Source: an uncultured Rhodopila sp.
Lineage (GTDB): Bacteria; Pseudomonadota; Alphaproteobacteria; Acetobacterales; Acetobacteraceae
Assembly (NCBI RefSeq): GCF_903944925.1
Contig: NZ_CAJATU010000155.1
Location: forward strand, 1 to 64,000
Direction of reading: 5' to 3'
DNA: 64,000 bases
Shown: piece after piece, positions 1 to 8,707 of the stretch
Layout of the letters: each line of letters opens with the position of its first letter
How positions within the stretch are numbered: the first letter of the stretch is position 1
Program-made: the position numbers and the translations under genes
Notes under the pieces: generated by a model
Told to the model about the DNA's origin: nothing
The model's input: the letters and a program-made list of their open reading frames with translations, nothing else
Database searches by the model: none

Positions 1-1
1 A

Positions 2-1612
2 CTGGAGCCGTTCGCGTCAGCCGCTTTCGCCGCGGACAACGTCGCGGTCGCGAAGGGTATCGAGCTGGCACATTCCGATATCTACTTTTCGGGCAATGAC
101 CATGCGTATACGGACGATCTCGGCGCCAAGCCGGGCTGGGCGTCAATCCAGAATGATGGTCGCAAATACAACGCTCTCATGATCCTCGGACGCAAGGGCG
201 ACAAGGGGCGCCTGGTTTCTGTTTGGGACGATTTGACGGTGGACCGCTCGCTCAAGGTCGGCGGGCGCGACATCCTTGCCGAGATCGACAAGATGAGGTC
301 CCTGGCGCTGCCGCGCGATACGGACGGTGCCGTCGCGCTGGACGAAAAGGAGCTTCGGTTGCGCAGCATCAGCGATAACAATCATGTGCTGCGTTGGGCG
401 GGCGGCCGAGGCTTCGCCGGACCGACGATTGACGGGCCCGCGCTTTATGGCTTTACCGGAGGGGTGCTCGGGACAACGCAGGATCCCGCGCCCGGCAAGT
501 CGAAAGAGCGCATTGCTTTGCAGTGGGATTCCGCCGGGCGGATCGGTATCGGCGTCACTCCACCCGGAAACCGGGTCGATATCGCAAACGCGACGAGAAC
601 CGCCACCCACGGCAAGGATTTGGCGCTGTATGTCACCTCGGACAGCCAGGCGGCCGGCGGTGGCGTGGAATTCCGCCACTCCAACGCCAGCCAGGGCATC
701 GGCTTCGGATACTGCACAATCTACGCGACCGGCAGCAACGCGGACCAGGACCTGGTCCTCCAGCCGCGGGGCAATGGTTCGCTGAAAGTGACGGGCGGCG
801 CGATCACGCCCACGGCCGGCACGGGCAGGAACAACGGTATCTTCTTTCCCGAAAATCCCGGCGGCGGCAGCGGCGATGCCGCCTGGCTACGGTACTTCCC
901 GCGAACCGGCGAAGCATGCACGCTCGAACTCGGCATTTCGAACGACGGCGATGACGACATTTTTCTCAACGCGGCCGGCTCGGTGATCATCGGATGCGTC
1001 GATAGAACGGACGGGAAAATCCAGGCCCCAAGCTCGCAGGATAAGTCGGGTGGTTTCCCGCTTCTACAGATCCGGCGGGAAGCTGGGACCAGAACCGGCG
1101 GTAAAGGGGCTTTTCTCGAGCTGTTTCAAGACGACGCCAGCCCCGCCGTAGTTCCCTTTGTGTATCCATACATCCGCTTTCACCATCGTAATCGATTTAC
1201 TAACCGGCTCGAGGGCAGGGACGATGGACTCCACGTCATGGGGCACTGGAGTACTGACGACCACGCGACTTGCTTCGCCAGGGAGTTCAAGACTGCATCG
1301 GACGCCGCCCTGAAAGCCGATATTTCCCCGATCCAAAAAGCCGCCGCCGTGCTCGATCGCGTCCAGCCGGTGCGGTTTCGCTGGCGCAGCGACGGTCCGG
1401 CCGGCAGAATGCAGATCGGCGTTGTGGCGCAGGACGTCGAAGCCGTGCTTCCGGAACTGGTTGCCACCGGTTCCGACGGCATGAAAACTGTCGACTATGG
1501 CGGCCTTACCGCCGTCCTGCTCGGTATCCTGCACGAACAGCGGGACGAGCTTTCGGCGATCAAATCCCGTCTCGGGATCGCACGACCACCCCGCCGACCG
1601 GAGACAACATGA
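2..1612 (+). CDS. Tail-fibre-like protein with C-terminal S74 auto-processing chaperone domain (5' truncated by window edge)
   Basis: The frame is open from the first bases, so the gene begins outside the window; the first internal ATG is at 179. The visible 536 residues are Gly/Asp-rich and look like beta-structured fibre segments (short hydrophobic strands, GxGIGVTPP-type turns). The last ~105 residues match the peptidase S74 intramolecular chaperone: SDAALKADI carries the Ser (nt 1298) and Lys (nt 1313) of the self-cleavage dyad, followed by GVVAQDVEAVLPELV and a VDYGGLTAVLLGIL helix. In this family the domain trimerises a beta-helical fibre and then cuts itself off just before the Ser. 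The stop overlaps the next start (ATGA). A phage-tail, tailocin or surface-fibre role is inference. Confidence 0.8.
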   Translation: MEPFASAAFAADNVAVAKGIELAHSDIYFSGNDHAYTDDLGAKPGWASIQNDGRKYNALMILGRKGDKGRLVSVWDDLTVDRSLKVGGRDILAEIDKMRSLALPRDTDGAVALDEKELRLRSISDNNHVLRWAGGRGFAGPTIDGPALYGFTGGVLGTTQDPAPGKSKERIALQWDSAGRIGIGVTPPGNRVDIANATRTATHGKDLALYVTSDSQAAGGGVEFRHSNASQGIGFGYCTIYATGSNADQDLVLQPRGNGSLKVTGGAITPTAGTGRNNGIFFPENPGGGSGDAAWLRYFPRTGEACTLELGISNDGDDDIFLNAAGSVIIGCVDRTDGKIQAPSSQDKSGGFPLLQIRREAGTRTGGKGAFLELFQDDASPAVVPFVYPYIRFHHRNRFTNRLEGRDDGLHVMGHWSTDDHATCFAREFKTASDAALKADISPIQKAAAVLDRVQPVRFRWRSDGPAGRMQIGVVAQDVEAVLPELVATGSDGMKTVDYGGLTAVLLGILHEQRDELSAIKSRLGIARPPRRPETT

Positions 1613-1803
1613 ACGACAAGTTACAGGCCCGACTCGAACAGCTTCGCAAGGAACAGGCCGCCGGCATCGAGGCGCTCAACGAGATCGAACGCAAGCGGGA
1701 CGAGCTTCGCACCACATTGCTGCGCATCAGCGGTGCGATCCAGGTGATCGAAGAACTGCTTGCCGAACCGTCCCAGGCTCCGACCGACGAACCAGCGGCG
1801 TAA
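1609..1803 (+). CDS. Small coiled-coil protein, 64 aa
   Basis: The ATG overlaps the stop of the S74 fibre gene by four bases (ATGA), so the two are probably translationally coupled. The protein is highly charged and helical: heptad-like Leu/Ile spacing (LQARLEQLRKEQ, then IQVIEELLAE) predicts one long coiled coil, with a short Pro-rich acidic tail. There is no signal peptide or membrane segment. Many fibre genes are followed by a small accessory protein; whether this one binds the fibre is inference. The product is not a recognised family. Confidence 0.6.
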   Translation: MNDKLQARLEQLRKEQAAGIEALNEIERKRDELRTTLLRISGAIQVIEELLAEPSQAPTDEPAA

Positions 1804-1809
1804 CGCGCC

Positions 1810-3069
1810 ATGGCGGGGCCGGTCCTGCTCGTGAACGGCCAGCCGGTGGCGCCCGCGGCCGCGCTCGCGCTTTCGCCCGCGGGCGTCGCGCTGGTGCTGC
1901 GCGTGCCGGCCGGCGAGACGCTGACCAGCGCCACACTGACAGTGACGGCACAAGCCGACGCGCCGGCCACGCTCGACGCGGCTCGCGTCAGGCTGTCCAG
2001 CGATCTGGATGCTTTTCCCGCCCCGGCAGCGGTGCGCGTCGTCAGCGCGTCGTTCGATGGAGAGATCGCGATTCGCGGCCTGAAGCTGCGCGGCGCATCG
2101 GGATTCGCGCGCATCCGCACCTTCAGCAACGGCGCCTGGGCGCCGCTCACGCCGATCGATACCGTCGCTCTGGGACAGGAGCAGGTGTTCCCGGCAGTCG
2201 CGGCGGAGCGGCTGGTCGCTGAATTGCTCGCAGCGCCGTCCGCCGACGCGAAGGTGCCCCCTGTCCCGATTCCGTCGCCGCTTAGCGTGTCGTCCGTGTC
2301 GTTCAAAACGACGGCGCAGCCCTGCCGCGTCTCAGTCTCCGTCGGCGATGACCCGGCGTTCTTCACCCGCGCCGGACCGCTGCCCACCACGCCGGTAGCC
2401 GTCGACGGCCTGGGCCGGATCGCCGCCCGCTGGCTGTCCGAGCATGCCGGCACGACCGATGTGCCGGTAACGATACGAGCAGCCGGCCCGGGGTCCGTCC
2501 TGGTTCATTCATTCGAAGCCGTGTCCGCACCGATGGCGGCTCCGGGCGGTTCCAAGGCGGGCGCCGGCGGTTCCGGGTCCACCCCGCCGGCTCCGCCATC
2601 CGCCCCGGCGACACCGGCCGATACGCTTCGCGCGCTATTGTGCGACCCCGGCCACGCGGCGGCGCATGCCATCGGCGTGGCGGCGACGGGCCGAGCTTTG
2701 CGCGGACTGGCACTTTGGGTGCGGGCGGGTTCTGCACCGGTCTCCGGTACAATAGCGCTGCAACCCGACGCCGATGGCGCACCCGCGAGCGCTCCCGCGG
2801 TCGCCAGCTTCGATTTCATGCTGGAGGGTGGCACACCGCCGCAATGGCTGATGCTGTCCGCCGCCAGCCCGCTTCCCGCAGACGGTGCGAGCTGGGCGGT
2901 CTGCCGCGTCGGCACGGGCGAGCTGCTATGGTACCGCGCGCCGCCCCCCGCCGGCGCGATTGCACCTGTGGTCAGCGTAGACGGTGGCGCGTGGCAGCCG
3001 GCGCCGGCTGATCCGGCCGACCCGGCGCCGGCTGCGTTGCAAGCCATCCCCTTCTGGACACAAGCATGA
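1810..3069 (+). CDS. Unknown 419-aa Ala/Pro-rich beta-type protein
   Basis: This follows the coiled-coil gene by six bases in the same direction, so it is likely the same operon. I do not recognise it. The first ~140 residues read as alternating short beta strands (ALVLRVPAGETLTSATLTVT; FARIRTFSNGAWAPLT). A Pro/Gly/Ser-rich linker at about residues 240-265 separates it from a second beta-type domain ending near residue 415. There is no signal peptide and no transmembrane helix. The two-domain beta layout and position next to a fibre gene would suit a baseplate, collar or carbohydrate-binding accessory, but that is inference from context only. Confidence 0.55.
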   Translation: MAGPVLLVNGQPVAPAAALALSPAGVALVLRVPAGETLTSATLTVTAQADAPATLDAARVRLSSDLDAFPAPAAVRVVSASFDGEIAIRGLKLRGASGFARIRTFSNGAWAPLTPIDTVALGQEQVFPAVAAERLVAELLAAPSADAKVPPVPIPSPLSVSSVSFKTTAQPCRVSVSVGDDPAFFTRAGPLPTTPVAVDGLGRIAARWLSEHAGTTDVPVTIRAAGPGSVLVHSFEAVSAPMAAPGGSKAGAGGSGSTPPAPPSAPATPADTLRALLCDPGHAAAHAIGVAATGRALRGLALWVRAGSAPVSGTIALQPDADGAPASAPAVASFDFMLEGGTPPQWLMLSAASPLPADGASWAVCRVGTGELLWYRAPPPAGAIAPVVSVDGGAWQPAPADPADPAPAALQAIPFWTQA

Positions 3070-3076
3070 GGGCACT

Positions 3077-3898
3077 GTGCTAGCTCTGGCCGAACAGTTC
3101 CTGCTCGCGCGCCTGGCACGGGATCCGGCGCTGCAAAGCGACCCCAAGCCGGTATTGTTCGCGGGCGGCGCGGCGCCGCCGACGGACCGGTCCTCCCCGG
3201 CACTTGCGCTGTGGCTACGCGGCATGCGTGTTCCGCCGCCCGAACCGGATGCGACGGAAGCCGCCCGTAGCGATACGGCGCGGCTGGTGCGGCACCTGAC
3301 CCTCGATCCCGATCCGACGGGACGGGCATTCCGTATCCCGCCGGACAGCTTCTACGAGAAGGTCGATCAACTCGCCGAAGTGTGGGCCGATGGCCGCCAA
3401 TTGCGTGCCGGCGGCGACTACCAGCTCGACGACCTGACGATTCGCTGCCTGCGCCCGCCGGGTGGCCCGCTGACCGTCCGGATTCTGGGCGATACGGTTT
3501 CGGGCTACACCGAACGGAGGGCGGCGGTAATCCGCCTTGTACTGCGGGGCTGGGGCCCATCCAGCGGAACGCCGGACCAGCAGGGCGTGGCTGCGGGCAA
3601 AGCGCTGACCAGGGGGGTCGCGGCCCTGCTGGTGGCCATGGCCGGCCGGGATGTCGCCGATCTGGCAGCCGATGAAGAGGCGGGATTGGAGATGAGGCTT
3701 CTCAAGCCGCGCGCGCTTCTGTGCAGCGTGGCTCGGTTTCCGCAGCGTTCCGACGCCACGGATGCGCCCTCCGCCGAGGCGGTTTTGACGATCAGCGGCG
3801 AACTCGAGCTCACGCTCACGCGTGGCTCCGCGCCTGAGCCGCTCGGAACGATCGAGCGCGTGGAAGTCGACGCGCCGTCCGGTGTGGCGGTTCAGTGA
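3077..3898 (+). CDS. Unknown 273-aa protein, last gene of the fibre operon
   Basis: The best start is the GTG at 3077, because GAGGG lies about five bases upstream and an earlier in-frame start would overlap the previous gene by 85 bases. The product is soluble, Ala/Arg/Leu-rich and not recognised. The middle (PPDSFYEKVDQLAEVWADG, then DYQLDDLTIRCL) looks like a mixed alpha/beta fold; the end (AVLTISGELELTLTRG) is beta-rich. It ends 6 bp before the stop of the convergent lipoprotein gene. Its place after the S74 fibre gene suggests an accessory role for the same structure, which is inference. Confidence 0.5.
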   Translation: MLALAEQFLLARLARDPALQSDPKPVLFAGGAAPPTDRSSPALALWLRGMRVPPPEPDATEAARSDTARLVRHLTLDPDPTGRAFRIPPDSFYEKVDQLAEVWADGRQLRAGGDYQLDDLTIRCLRPPGGPLTVRILGDTVSGYTERRAAVIRLVLRGWGPSSGTPDQQGVAAGKALTRGVAALLVAMAGRDVADLAADEEAGLEMRLLKPRALLCSVARFPQRSDATDAPSAEAVLTISGELELTLTRGSAPEPLGTIERVEVDAPSGVAVQ

Positions 3899-3904
3899 TC
3901 GGCT

Positions 3905-4564
3905 CTACAGCTTGCACCCGCCCGCTTGCGCAGCGTTCGCGATGTCGCGCCGACGCTGCGTGATCGCGTCCGCGTAACCGCCGGGCTGCTGAGACGCATG
4001 GGCCAGCGTGGCCGCCGCACGGTGAAGCGTCTCGCAACTTGTGGGCGGCTGCTCCGACAGCGCTTGCGACACTAGCGCGTCACCGAGGTAGTAATATCCA
4101 GCCGCCTGTGCCGGAGCGGCTTTCACCACCGTAGCGGCCTCGGTCAGCAGTGCACGATTGAACGGCGTGGCTTCCCGGTCCGACCGGCTGTGATCGCGCC
4201 GCCGTAACAGCGCTTCGAGTTCGCCTTTCTGCAACACCGCCAAATCGATCGCGGGATCCGGGAGCTTGAGCTGGGCTGCGACCGCGGCCTGATACTCGGT
4301 AATGGCGCAGTCATACTCCGCGGCTTGCTGCGCCGAGGGCGCATTGTTCCCTAGCGACATGCAGGCATCCGCCTTGATCTGGTGAGACTGAGCGCAGCCT
4401 TGAGACTCAGGCGCGCAGGCGACCCTGGTGTCCGCGATCGCCTGCCAGTTCCTGGCTGCCGCCTCCTGCTTGAAGGTCTCGAGCTGCCCGATCTGCGGAT
4501 TGATCGTCGAACAGGCCGCAACGAGCAGGCTGGCCGATACGACAAGTGGGGTTGCCTTAGGCAT
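3905..4564 (-). CDS. Predicted outer-membrane lipoprotein, 219 aa
   Basis: The N-terminus is a lipoprotein signal: a short basic start, the hydrophobic stretch PLVVSASLLV, then the lipobox LVAAC with Cys18 as the predicted lipidated residue. The mature part is alpha-helical and Ala/Gln-rich with six further cysteines, and its helix pairs (YYYLGDALVSQALSE; CETLHRAAATLAHASQ) resemble TPR/SEL1 repeats. It starts two bases after the stop of the 617-aa membrane protein, so the two are almost certainly co-transcribed with the muramidase upstream. The exact role is unknown. Confidence 0.65.
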   Translation of the reverse strand: MPKATPLVVSASLLVAACSTINPQIGQLETFKQEAAARNWQAIADTRVACAPESQGCAQSHQIKADACMSLGNNAPSAQQAAEYDCAITEYQAAVAAQLKLPDPAIDLAVLQKGELEALLRRRDHSRSDREATPFNRALLTEAATVVKAAPAQAAGYYYLGDALVSQALSEQPPTSCETLHRAAATLAHASQQPGGYADAITQRRRDIANAAQAGGCKL

Positions 4565-4566
4565 GT

Positions 4567-6420
4567 TCAGGGTCCCTGCTCCGTCGGGGCTTGAAGCCGA
4601 GCGTCGACTTCCGCGGTTGTTCTGTTTTCGTCCCAGTTTTCCGCGCGCGCCTGATCAAGCGTCTGCATGACGGCACCAAGACCTTCGGCTGCTTCCGGAT
4701 CGGCGCGCGCACTGTCGGCGGCCTCCAGCATCCCGGACGCACTCATTCCATCCTGCAACACGCCACTCGCATCGTTCAAAACCCGGCGGTCCAGCAGCAC
4801 CTGACGGAACTCGCGCAATCCCTCGGTGCACGCGGCCTCCGATGCAAATCGCGTGGCGAAAGCCGTACGGAATGCCTCGTCGGGCCCGGCTGCACACTGC
4901 GCGATTTCTTGAAGCTTCAGACGGTCGCCTGCCTCCACCTCGGGCTTGAACGCCCGTCCGAAGACCGGCGAGAGCCGCATGGCGGCGACTGCGCTTGCTG
5001 AGTTGATGCTCGCGGGTGGCAGGAACTCCGGCCTGTAGGGGGCTGCGAGAACGCGTGCCTTCCAGCGTTGATATTCAGCTTCACCCAGTTTGCAACCTAC
5101 TGTTATCAAAGCGGAGACGAAGCCGACCGGTGAACCTGACAGCAGGGCGGCGCCCAGCGTCCTGGCGACATCGATCGCCGAGACCTCCTTGACCTGCCCG
5201 TCCGCCTTGCCGCTCTCCCTGAACAGGGTGGTCACTGTACCGACCGCATCCGCGATGGCACGCGCGCCCGAATCCCCCTGCCCCTGAGCAGTGCCCGGCA
5301 TGGCGCCGCGGGCAACCAGGGACGCGGCGGTGCCGGCAAGCCCGGCCAGGGCGCCGCTCGCGGGCAGGACATTCCTGACCGCGGCGGCTGCGACATCGCC
5401 TGCATTGCCGACGAGATCCTCGACAACTTTCTCGCTGGCGCCTTTGATCCCGCCTGTCATAAGCCCGATGCCTGCGTCCAGCGCCAGCCGCGTCGCCTTG
5501 CCAGCGAGCGCGGATGAGACACCTCCTGGCAATAAGGTCATCAGCTCTGATCGGACGTCCCCGACTGTCCCGCCCGCGGCGCTCACTTGTCCGAGCAGTT
5601 TGTCGAACGTTTTAAGCTGCCTTGATTGTTCTTCGGCGAGGCGCTGCCGGAGGTCACGCTCGGCCGCCGCAGGATCCGCGCCCTGCTGCGGTATGAAGAT
5701 GCTCTCGAGTGCGGTGACCAACCGTTCAAGAATGCGATGCACGACCGAAGCGGAGTAGCCGCCGATCAACGCCAGCAGCGGGCGGGTCAGCGTGTCTGAG
5801 GCCGCGGTTCCTTGAGGGAACGGGATCAACTGCGCCAGCATCAGCCCGGCTATCAGGCCGATGCCGATGCGTACCCAGTAGATGCCATCCTGCGCGGGAT
5901 CGTAGTTTCTGTCGGAAACGCTCTGGAACACTTCGAAAAGCGCGCCAAAGGAGACGCCGATCCCCGCCGCGGACAGCAGGAAGGTCATCACCAGGGCGAG
6001 ATCCCACCCGGACGACGTGTAGATATCCTTTGCCAGATTCCCGGGATTGATCCCCGGGTTCAGGCTGGTGAGGAAGAACATCCACGCAAAGCCGAACGCG
6101 GCGAACAACAGGTAGCGGAGCGACGGGACCGCACCGATCCTGTGCAGGGCCGGGTGCTGCTCCGCGTCGAGGCGAATGGCTTTGATGCCGCGGGGGGTGG
6201 CCGGCGCGACGAGGCGCGAAAGTGCGGTATGAAGTCCCGCCAGTACTGCGAGCGATGGCACCGTCGCCACCTCCCGTTCCAGCAAATCTAACGCATCGAC
6301 GATGGATTGGGGCAATTCCTTGCCGCTGGACAGCGCGTAGGCGATCATCAGTTCGCTTTCCAGGTTGAGCTGGGTGCGCAATGCCTCGCCGAGTGAAGCT
6401 GGGGTGGTCAGGCTGTCCAC
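4567..6420 (-). CDS. Multi-pass membrane protein of unknown function, 617 aa
   Basis: The frame starts with GTG (reverse complement of cac at 6418-6420). Four hydrophobic segments are visible at about residues 101-120, 140-161, 182-201 and 211-228. They are followed by a charged helical stretch (about 250-275) and a long Ala/Gly-rich region (about 290-450) that could be amphipathic. The soluble N-terminal 95 residues are helical. I know no family match. It sits between the 52-aa peptide and the lipoprotein on the same strand, so a cell-envelope complex with the muramidase is plausible but unproven. Confidence 0.6.
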   Translation of the reverse strand: MDSLTTPASLGEALRTQLNLESELMIAYALSSGKELPQSIVDALDLLEREVATVPSLAVLAGLHTALSRLVAPATPRGIKAIRLDAEQHPALHRIGAVPSLRYLLFAAFGFAWMFFLTSLNPGINPGNLAKDIYTSSGWDLALVMTFLLSAAGIGVSFGALFEVFQSVSDRNYDPAQDGIYWVRIGIGLIAGLMLAQLIPFPQGTAASDTLTRPLLALIGGYSASVVHRILERLVTALESIFIPQQGADPAAAERDLRQRLAEEQSRQLKTFDKLLGQVSAAGGTVGDVRSELMTLLPGGVSSALAGKATRLALDAGIGLMTGGIKGASEKVVEDLVGNAGDVAAAAVRNVLPASGALAGLAGTAASLVARGAMPGTAQGQGDSGARAIADAVGTVTTLFRESGKADGQVKEVSAIDVARTLGAALLSGSPVGFVSALITVGCKLGEAEYQRWKARVLAAPYRPEFLPPASINSASAVAAMRLSPVFGRAFKPEVEAGDRLKLQEIAQCAAGPDEAFRTAFATRFASEAACTEGLREFRQVLLDRRVLNDASGVLQDGMSASGMLEAADSARADPEAAEGLGAVMQTLDQARAENWDENRTTAEVDARLQAPTEQGP

Positions 6421-6534
6421 GAATGCGCCCCCGTTCTAGGCCCGTTCCGAATGGATTGCCGGCATCCCTTTGTCATCCCCAATCCAGGCCAAGTCCTGTG
6501 TCGCATGGATACCAAGGTGGATAGGTACCATGTT

Positions 6535-6693
6535 TCACCGAGCCGCGATGGTTTTCAGGATTTGTTCGAAGGCATCGGTCGGGACGCTGGTGTCGCCACG
6601 CAACGGGTGGTGCAACGCGACGGCGAAGGCGCACCCGCCGAAGCACAGGGTAACGATGAAAGGCGCCGTATTATGAATCCGGTTGAGTAGCAT
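6535..6693 (-). CDS. 52-aa single-span membrane peptide
   Basis: A very strong ribosome-binding site (AAGGAGGA, about five bases before the ATG) precedes this short frame on the minus strand, ending in TGA. The peptide has a basic start (MLLNRIHN), one hydrophobic span (FIVTLCFGGCAFAVAL) and a polar helical tail (TDAFEQILKTIAAR). It lies between a peptidoglycan hydrolase and a multi-pass membrane protein. Size and topology would fit a pinholin-like or small regulatory membrane protein. Only the SD, context and sensible composition support it. Confidence 0.5.
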   Translation of the reverse strand: MLLNRIHNTAPFIVTLCFGGCAFAVALHHPLRGDTSVPTDAFEQILKTIAAR

Positions 6694-6742
6694 TCGACTC
6701 CTCCTTGACACCCTGCGGCGGGCGCGGCGGGATTGCGACCTG

Positions 6743-7981
6743 TCAAGCCGGTTGCAGTTGCAGCAGCGCTTCGAGCAGAGGACGGCTTATGAGCGGTCCC
6801 GGCGCGATTCCGTGTCTCTGACGAAACAGCGCGGCCGCATTTTCGGTGCGTGGGCCGATCAGGCCGTCGGCGTTGCCGGTTTGCAGACCCGCCTGCGTCA
6901 GCAGCAACTGGAGCAGCGCGACCCGTGGTCGGGTGACTGCCGGTTCCTGCTCGATAACGGAAAGCAGGAACGAGCAGAGCCGCCGGTAGTTGGCCGGTGA
7001 GGGAACCGGATCACCCGTCGCTTCTTCCAGGCTTATCCTTGTGTGCGGACCGTCGCGGCCGTCGATCGGGCCCGGATCGAAATTCAATGCGGCGAGCATG
7101 TGTTGTAACACGAGAATATCGACGCCAGGCGGCTTGCCGGGCATGGCCCTGCTTGTCGCTGATGTGCTCTCAACAGCGGGCGATTCGAGAGCAGCGCCGT
7201 CCGCATGCTGGCTTGCGTTCCAGTCCAGCAAGGCTTTCACAAGATCGCTCGGTTTGGCTGCCACGACCGCGTGCTTCGCCTTGAAGCTCTCGATCGCCGC
7301 AGAGGTCCTGGTGCCCTGAACCCCGTCGATTTGGCCCGGGTTTTCGCCTGCGTAAGACAGCAAAAGCTGAATGGCCCGCGTAGTGAGGTCCGGCAGCCCG
7401 TCGCGCGAAAAGCGGGCATACGCCTCCGCAAGTTTCTGATCGTAGCGGTTGGCGGCGTAGCCCGGACCATTATAGCCGCGGGCGAACCCGGCCCAATCGC
7501 GCGACTGAAGCGGCCGGTGGAGGTCATTCGCCGCTATGAAACGAGCAACGCCCGCCAGATGCTCGTCCTCGGAATCGAGCAGGCGCGCCACCATCGCCTC
7601 AGCCGACTCGTAGCCGGCGGTGTGTGCGTTGAACCCCATGACCTGTCCGAGACCCCATGAGGCGCTTTCGAGTGCTGATTTGCGATGGCACGCGATTGCG
7701 GCGTCCAGCCGGTCATATTGATGGGCGCCGTAGGCTCCGTAGCCGCCCTGCGGTCCACTGATGTCAGGATTGGTGGCGTCGAAACAGCCATCGGTGAGCC
7801 GCCTGAAGATGTGACGCTCGAACAGCACGTACGGCCTGCGGTCGGGCATAAACCCGACGCCCCGTGTCTCTACAGTTACAATAGACCATAGCGTAGCCGG
7901 GGAAGCACGGATCAGCGCGGCGGCACGTTCGATTCCTTCGGCCGTTATTGGCGAAGCGCGGCCGGTGAACGAGTGGGACAT
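6743..7981 (-). CDS. N-acetylmuramidase (DUF3380 type) with peptidoglycan-binding repeats
   Basis: The first ~190 residues match the N-acetylmuramidase (DUF3380) endolysin domain: LWSIVTVETRGVGFMPDRRP contains the catalytic Glu region, followed by LFERHIF, then SASWGLGQVMGFN and FARGYNGPGYA. Three peptidoglycan-binding modules follow, near residues 200-245 (GQIDGVQGTRTSAAIESF), 285-325 (GPIDGRDGP) and 365-412 (NADGLIGPRTENAAALF). There is no signal peptide, as in phage or tailocin endolysins that need another protein to cross the membrane. It is the first gene of the leftward cassette. A lytic function for the neighbouring fibre locus is inferred. Confidence 0.82.
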   Translation of the reverse strand: MSHSFTGRASPITAEGIERAAALIRASPATLWSIVTVETRGVGFMPDRRPYVLFERHIFRRLTDGCFDATNPDISGPQGGYGAYGAHQYDRLDAAIACHRKSALESASWGLGQVMGFNAHTAGYESAEAMVARLLDSEDEHLAGVARFIAANDLHRPLQSRDWAGFARGYNGPGYAANRYDQKLAEAYARFSRDGLPDLTTRAIQLLLSYAGENPGQIDGVQGTRTSAAIESFKAKHAVVAAKPSDLVKALLDWNASQHADGAALESPAVESTSATSRAMPGKPPGVDILVLQHMLAALNFDPGPIDGRDGPHTRISLEEATGDPVPSPANYRRLCSFLLSVIEQEPAVTRPRVALLQLLLTQAGLQTGNADGLIGPRTENAAALFRQRHGIAPGPLISRPLLEALLQLQPA

Positions 7982-8140
7982 CGAAATGCTCCGGGTGTCA
8001 TGCGACGTTCCGTCTCCTTACACCAACAAAAACGTATATGCAATTAGCGCGCTCCGTCATCCAGGGCAATCGGGTGAAAAAGGGGATGACAAACCGCTGG
8101 ACTCTATGGCGATCCTCGATTCGCTGAGCGGGGAACGGCA

Positions 8141-8626
8141 ATGGACGGCGCGACAACCGGCAGGGTAAGGGCTGTTGCTGAATTGATAGCGCAGTTGAGC
8201 GAGTTGGGCCGGTCTTCCCGGTCGCTGCAACGGCGACACGGGCGTAAGGCTTTGCCTGCCCGGCTCAACCGACCTTTACCGCCCGGGAGGGTAGACCAGA
8301 CGGATGGGAGGGGCGAACCCGTGCTGAAGGGCGACATGGAGGTCGCGGCGGCGTCGCTGCAATACAGCGATGCCGGAATGGCCGCCTGTTCGGGCCTGTC
8401 AGCCGGCCTGGCGGTTGGCGCCGTGTGCGTGTTCCGAATCGCCGATGCCTGGCCGGACGGCGTCATCGCGGCCCAAATGGCGGCCATCGCGTGCTGCTTC
8501 TTCGCGACGCAGGACGATCCGGCGCCTGCCATCGTCAATTTCACGCGCTATACCGCGGTCGCCGTGGTGATGGATGCGATTCAGCTTTCCGCCATCCTGC
8601 CCGCCATCGACGGGCTGCCCATGCGC
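8141..8626 (+). pseudogene. Fragment of a FUSC-family (fusaric acid resistance-like) membrane transporter
   Basis: The translation contains a piece typical of FUSC/YccS-like efflux proteins: GLSAGLAVGAVCVFRIADAW, then AAQMAAIACCFFATQDDPAP and IVNFTRYTAVAVVMDAI. The full family has over 600 residues with several membrane spans. Here only about 150 residues survive, with no sensible start and no matching C-terminal part. Homology stops after AIDGLP, where the reading changes to an unrelated sequence (see 8639-8707). This is the remnant of a deletion or rearrangement. Confidence 0.6.
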
Positions 8627-8638
8627 ATCGACGCCGAG

Positions 8639-8707
8639 CGCGTCGTCCCACGCGAATTGAGACAGATCCGGCCGATCCTTGGCCTTCAATTTCGTTTCTT
8701 GCGTCAT
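8639..8707 (-). pseudogene. N-terminal stub resembling a glutaryl-CoA dehydrogenase-type gene
   Basis: On the minus strand an ATG with a good upstream GAAGGA opens MTQETKLKAKDRPDLSQ and continues FAWDDA. This resembles the first residues of alphaproteobacterial glutaryl-CoA/acyl-CoA dehydrogenases, which continue with an acidic loop and a TEEE/DERMIRD helix. Here the sequence switches after about 23 residues into the antisense of the FUSC fragment, so the rest of the gene is gone. The match is from memory and short; the call is tentative. Confidence 0.35.
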
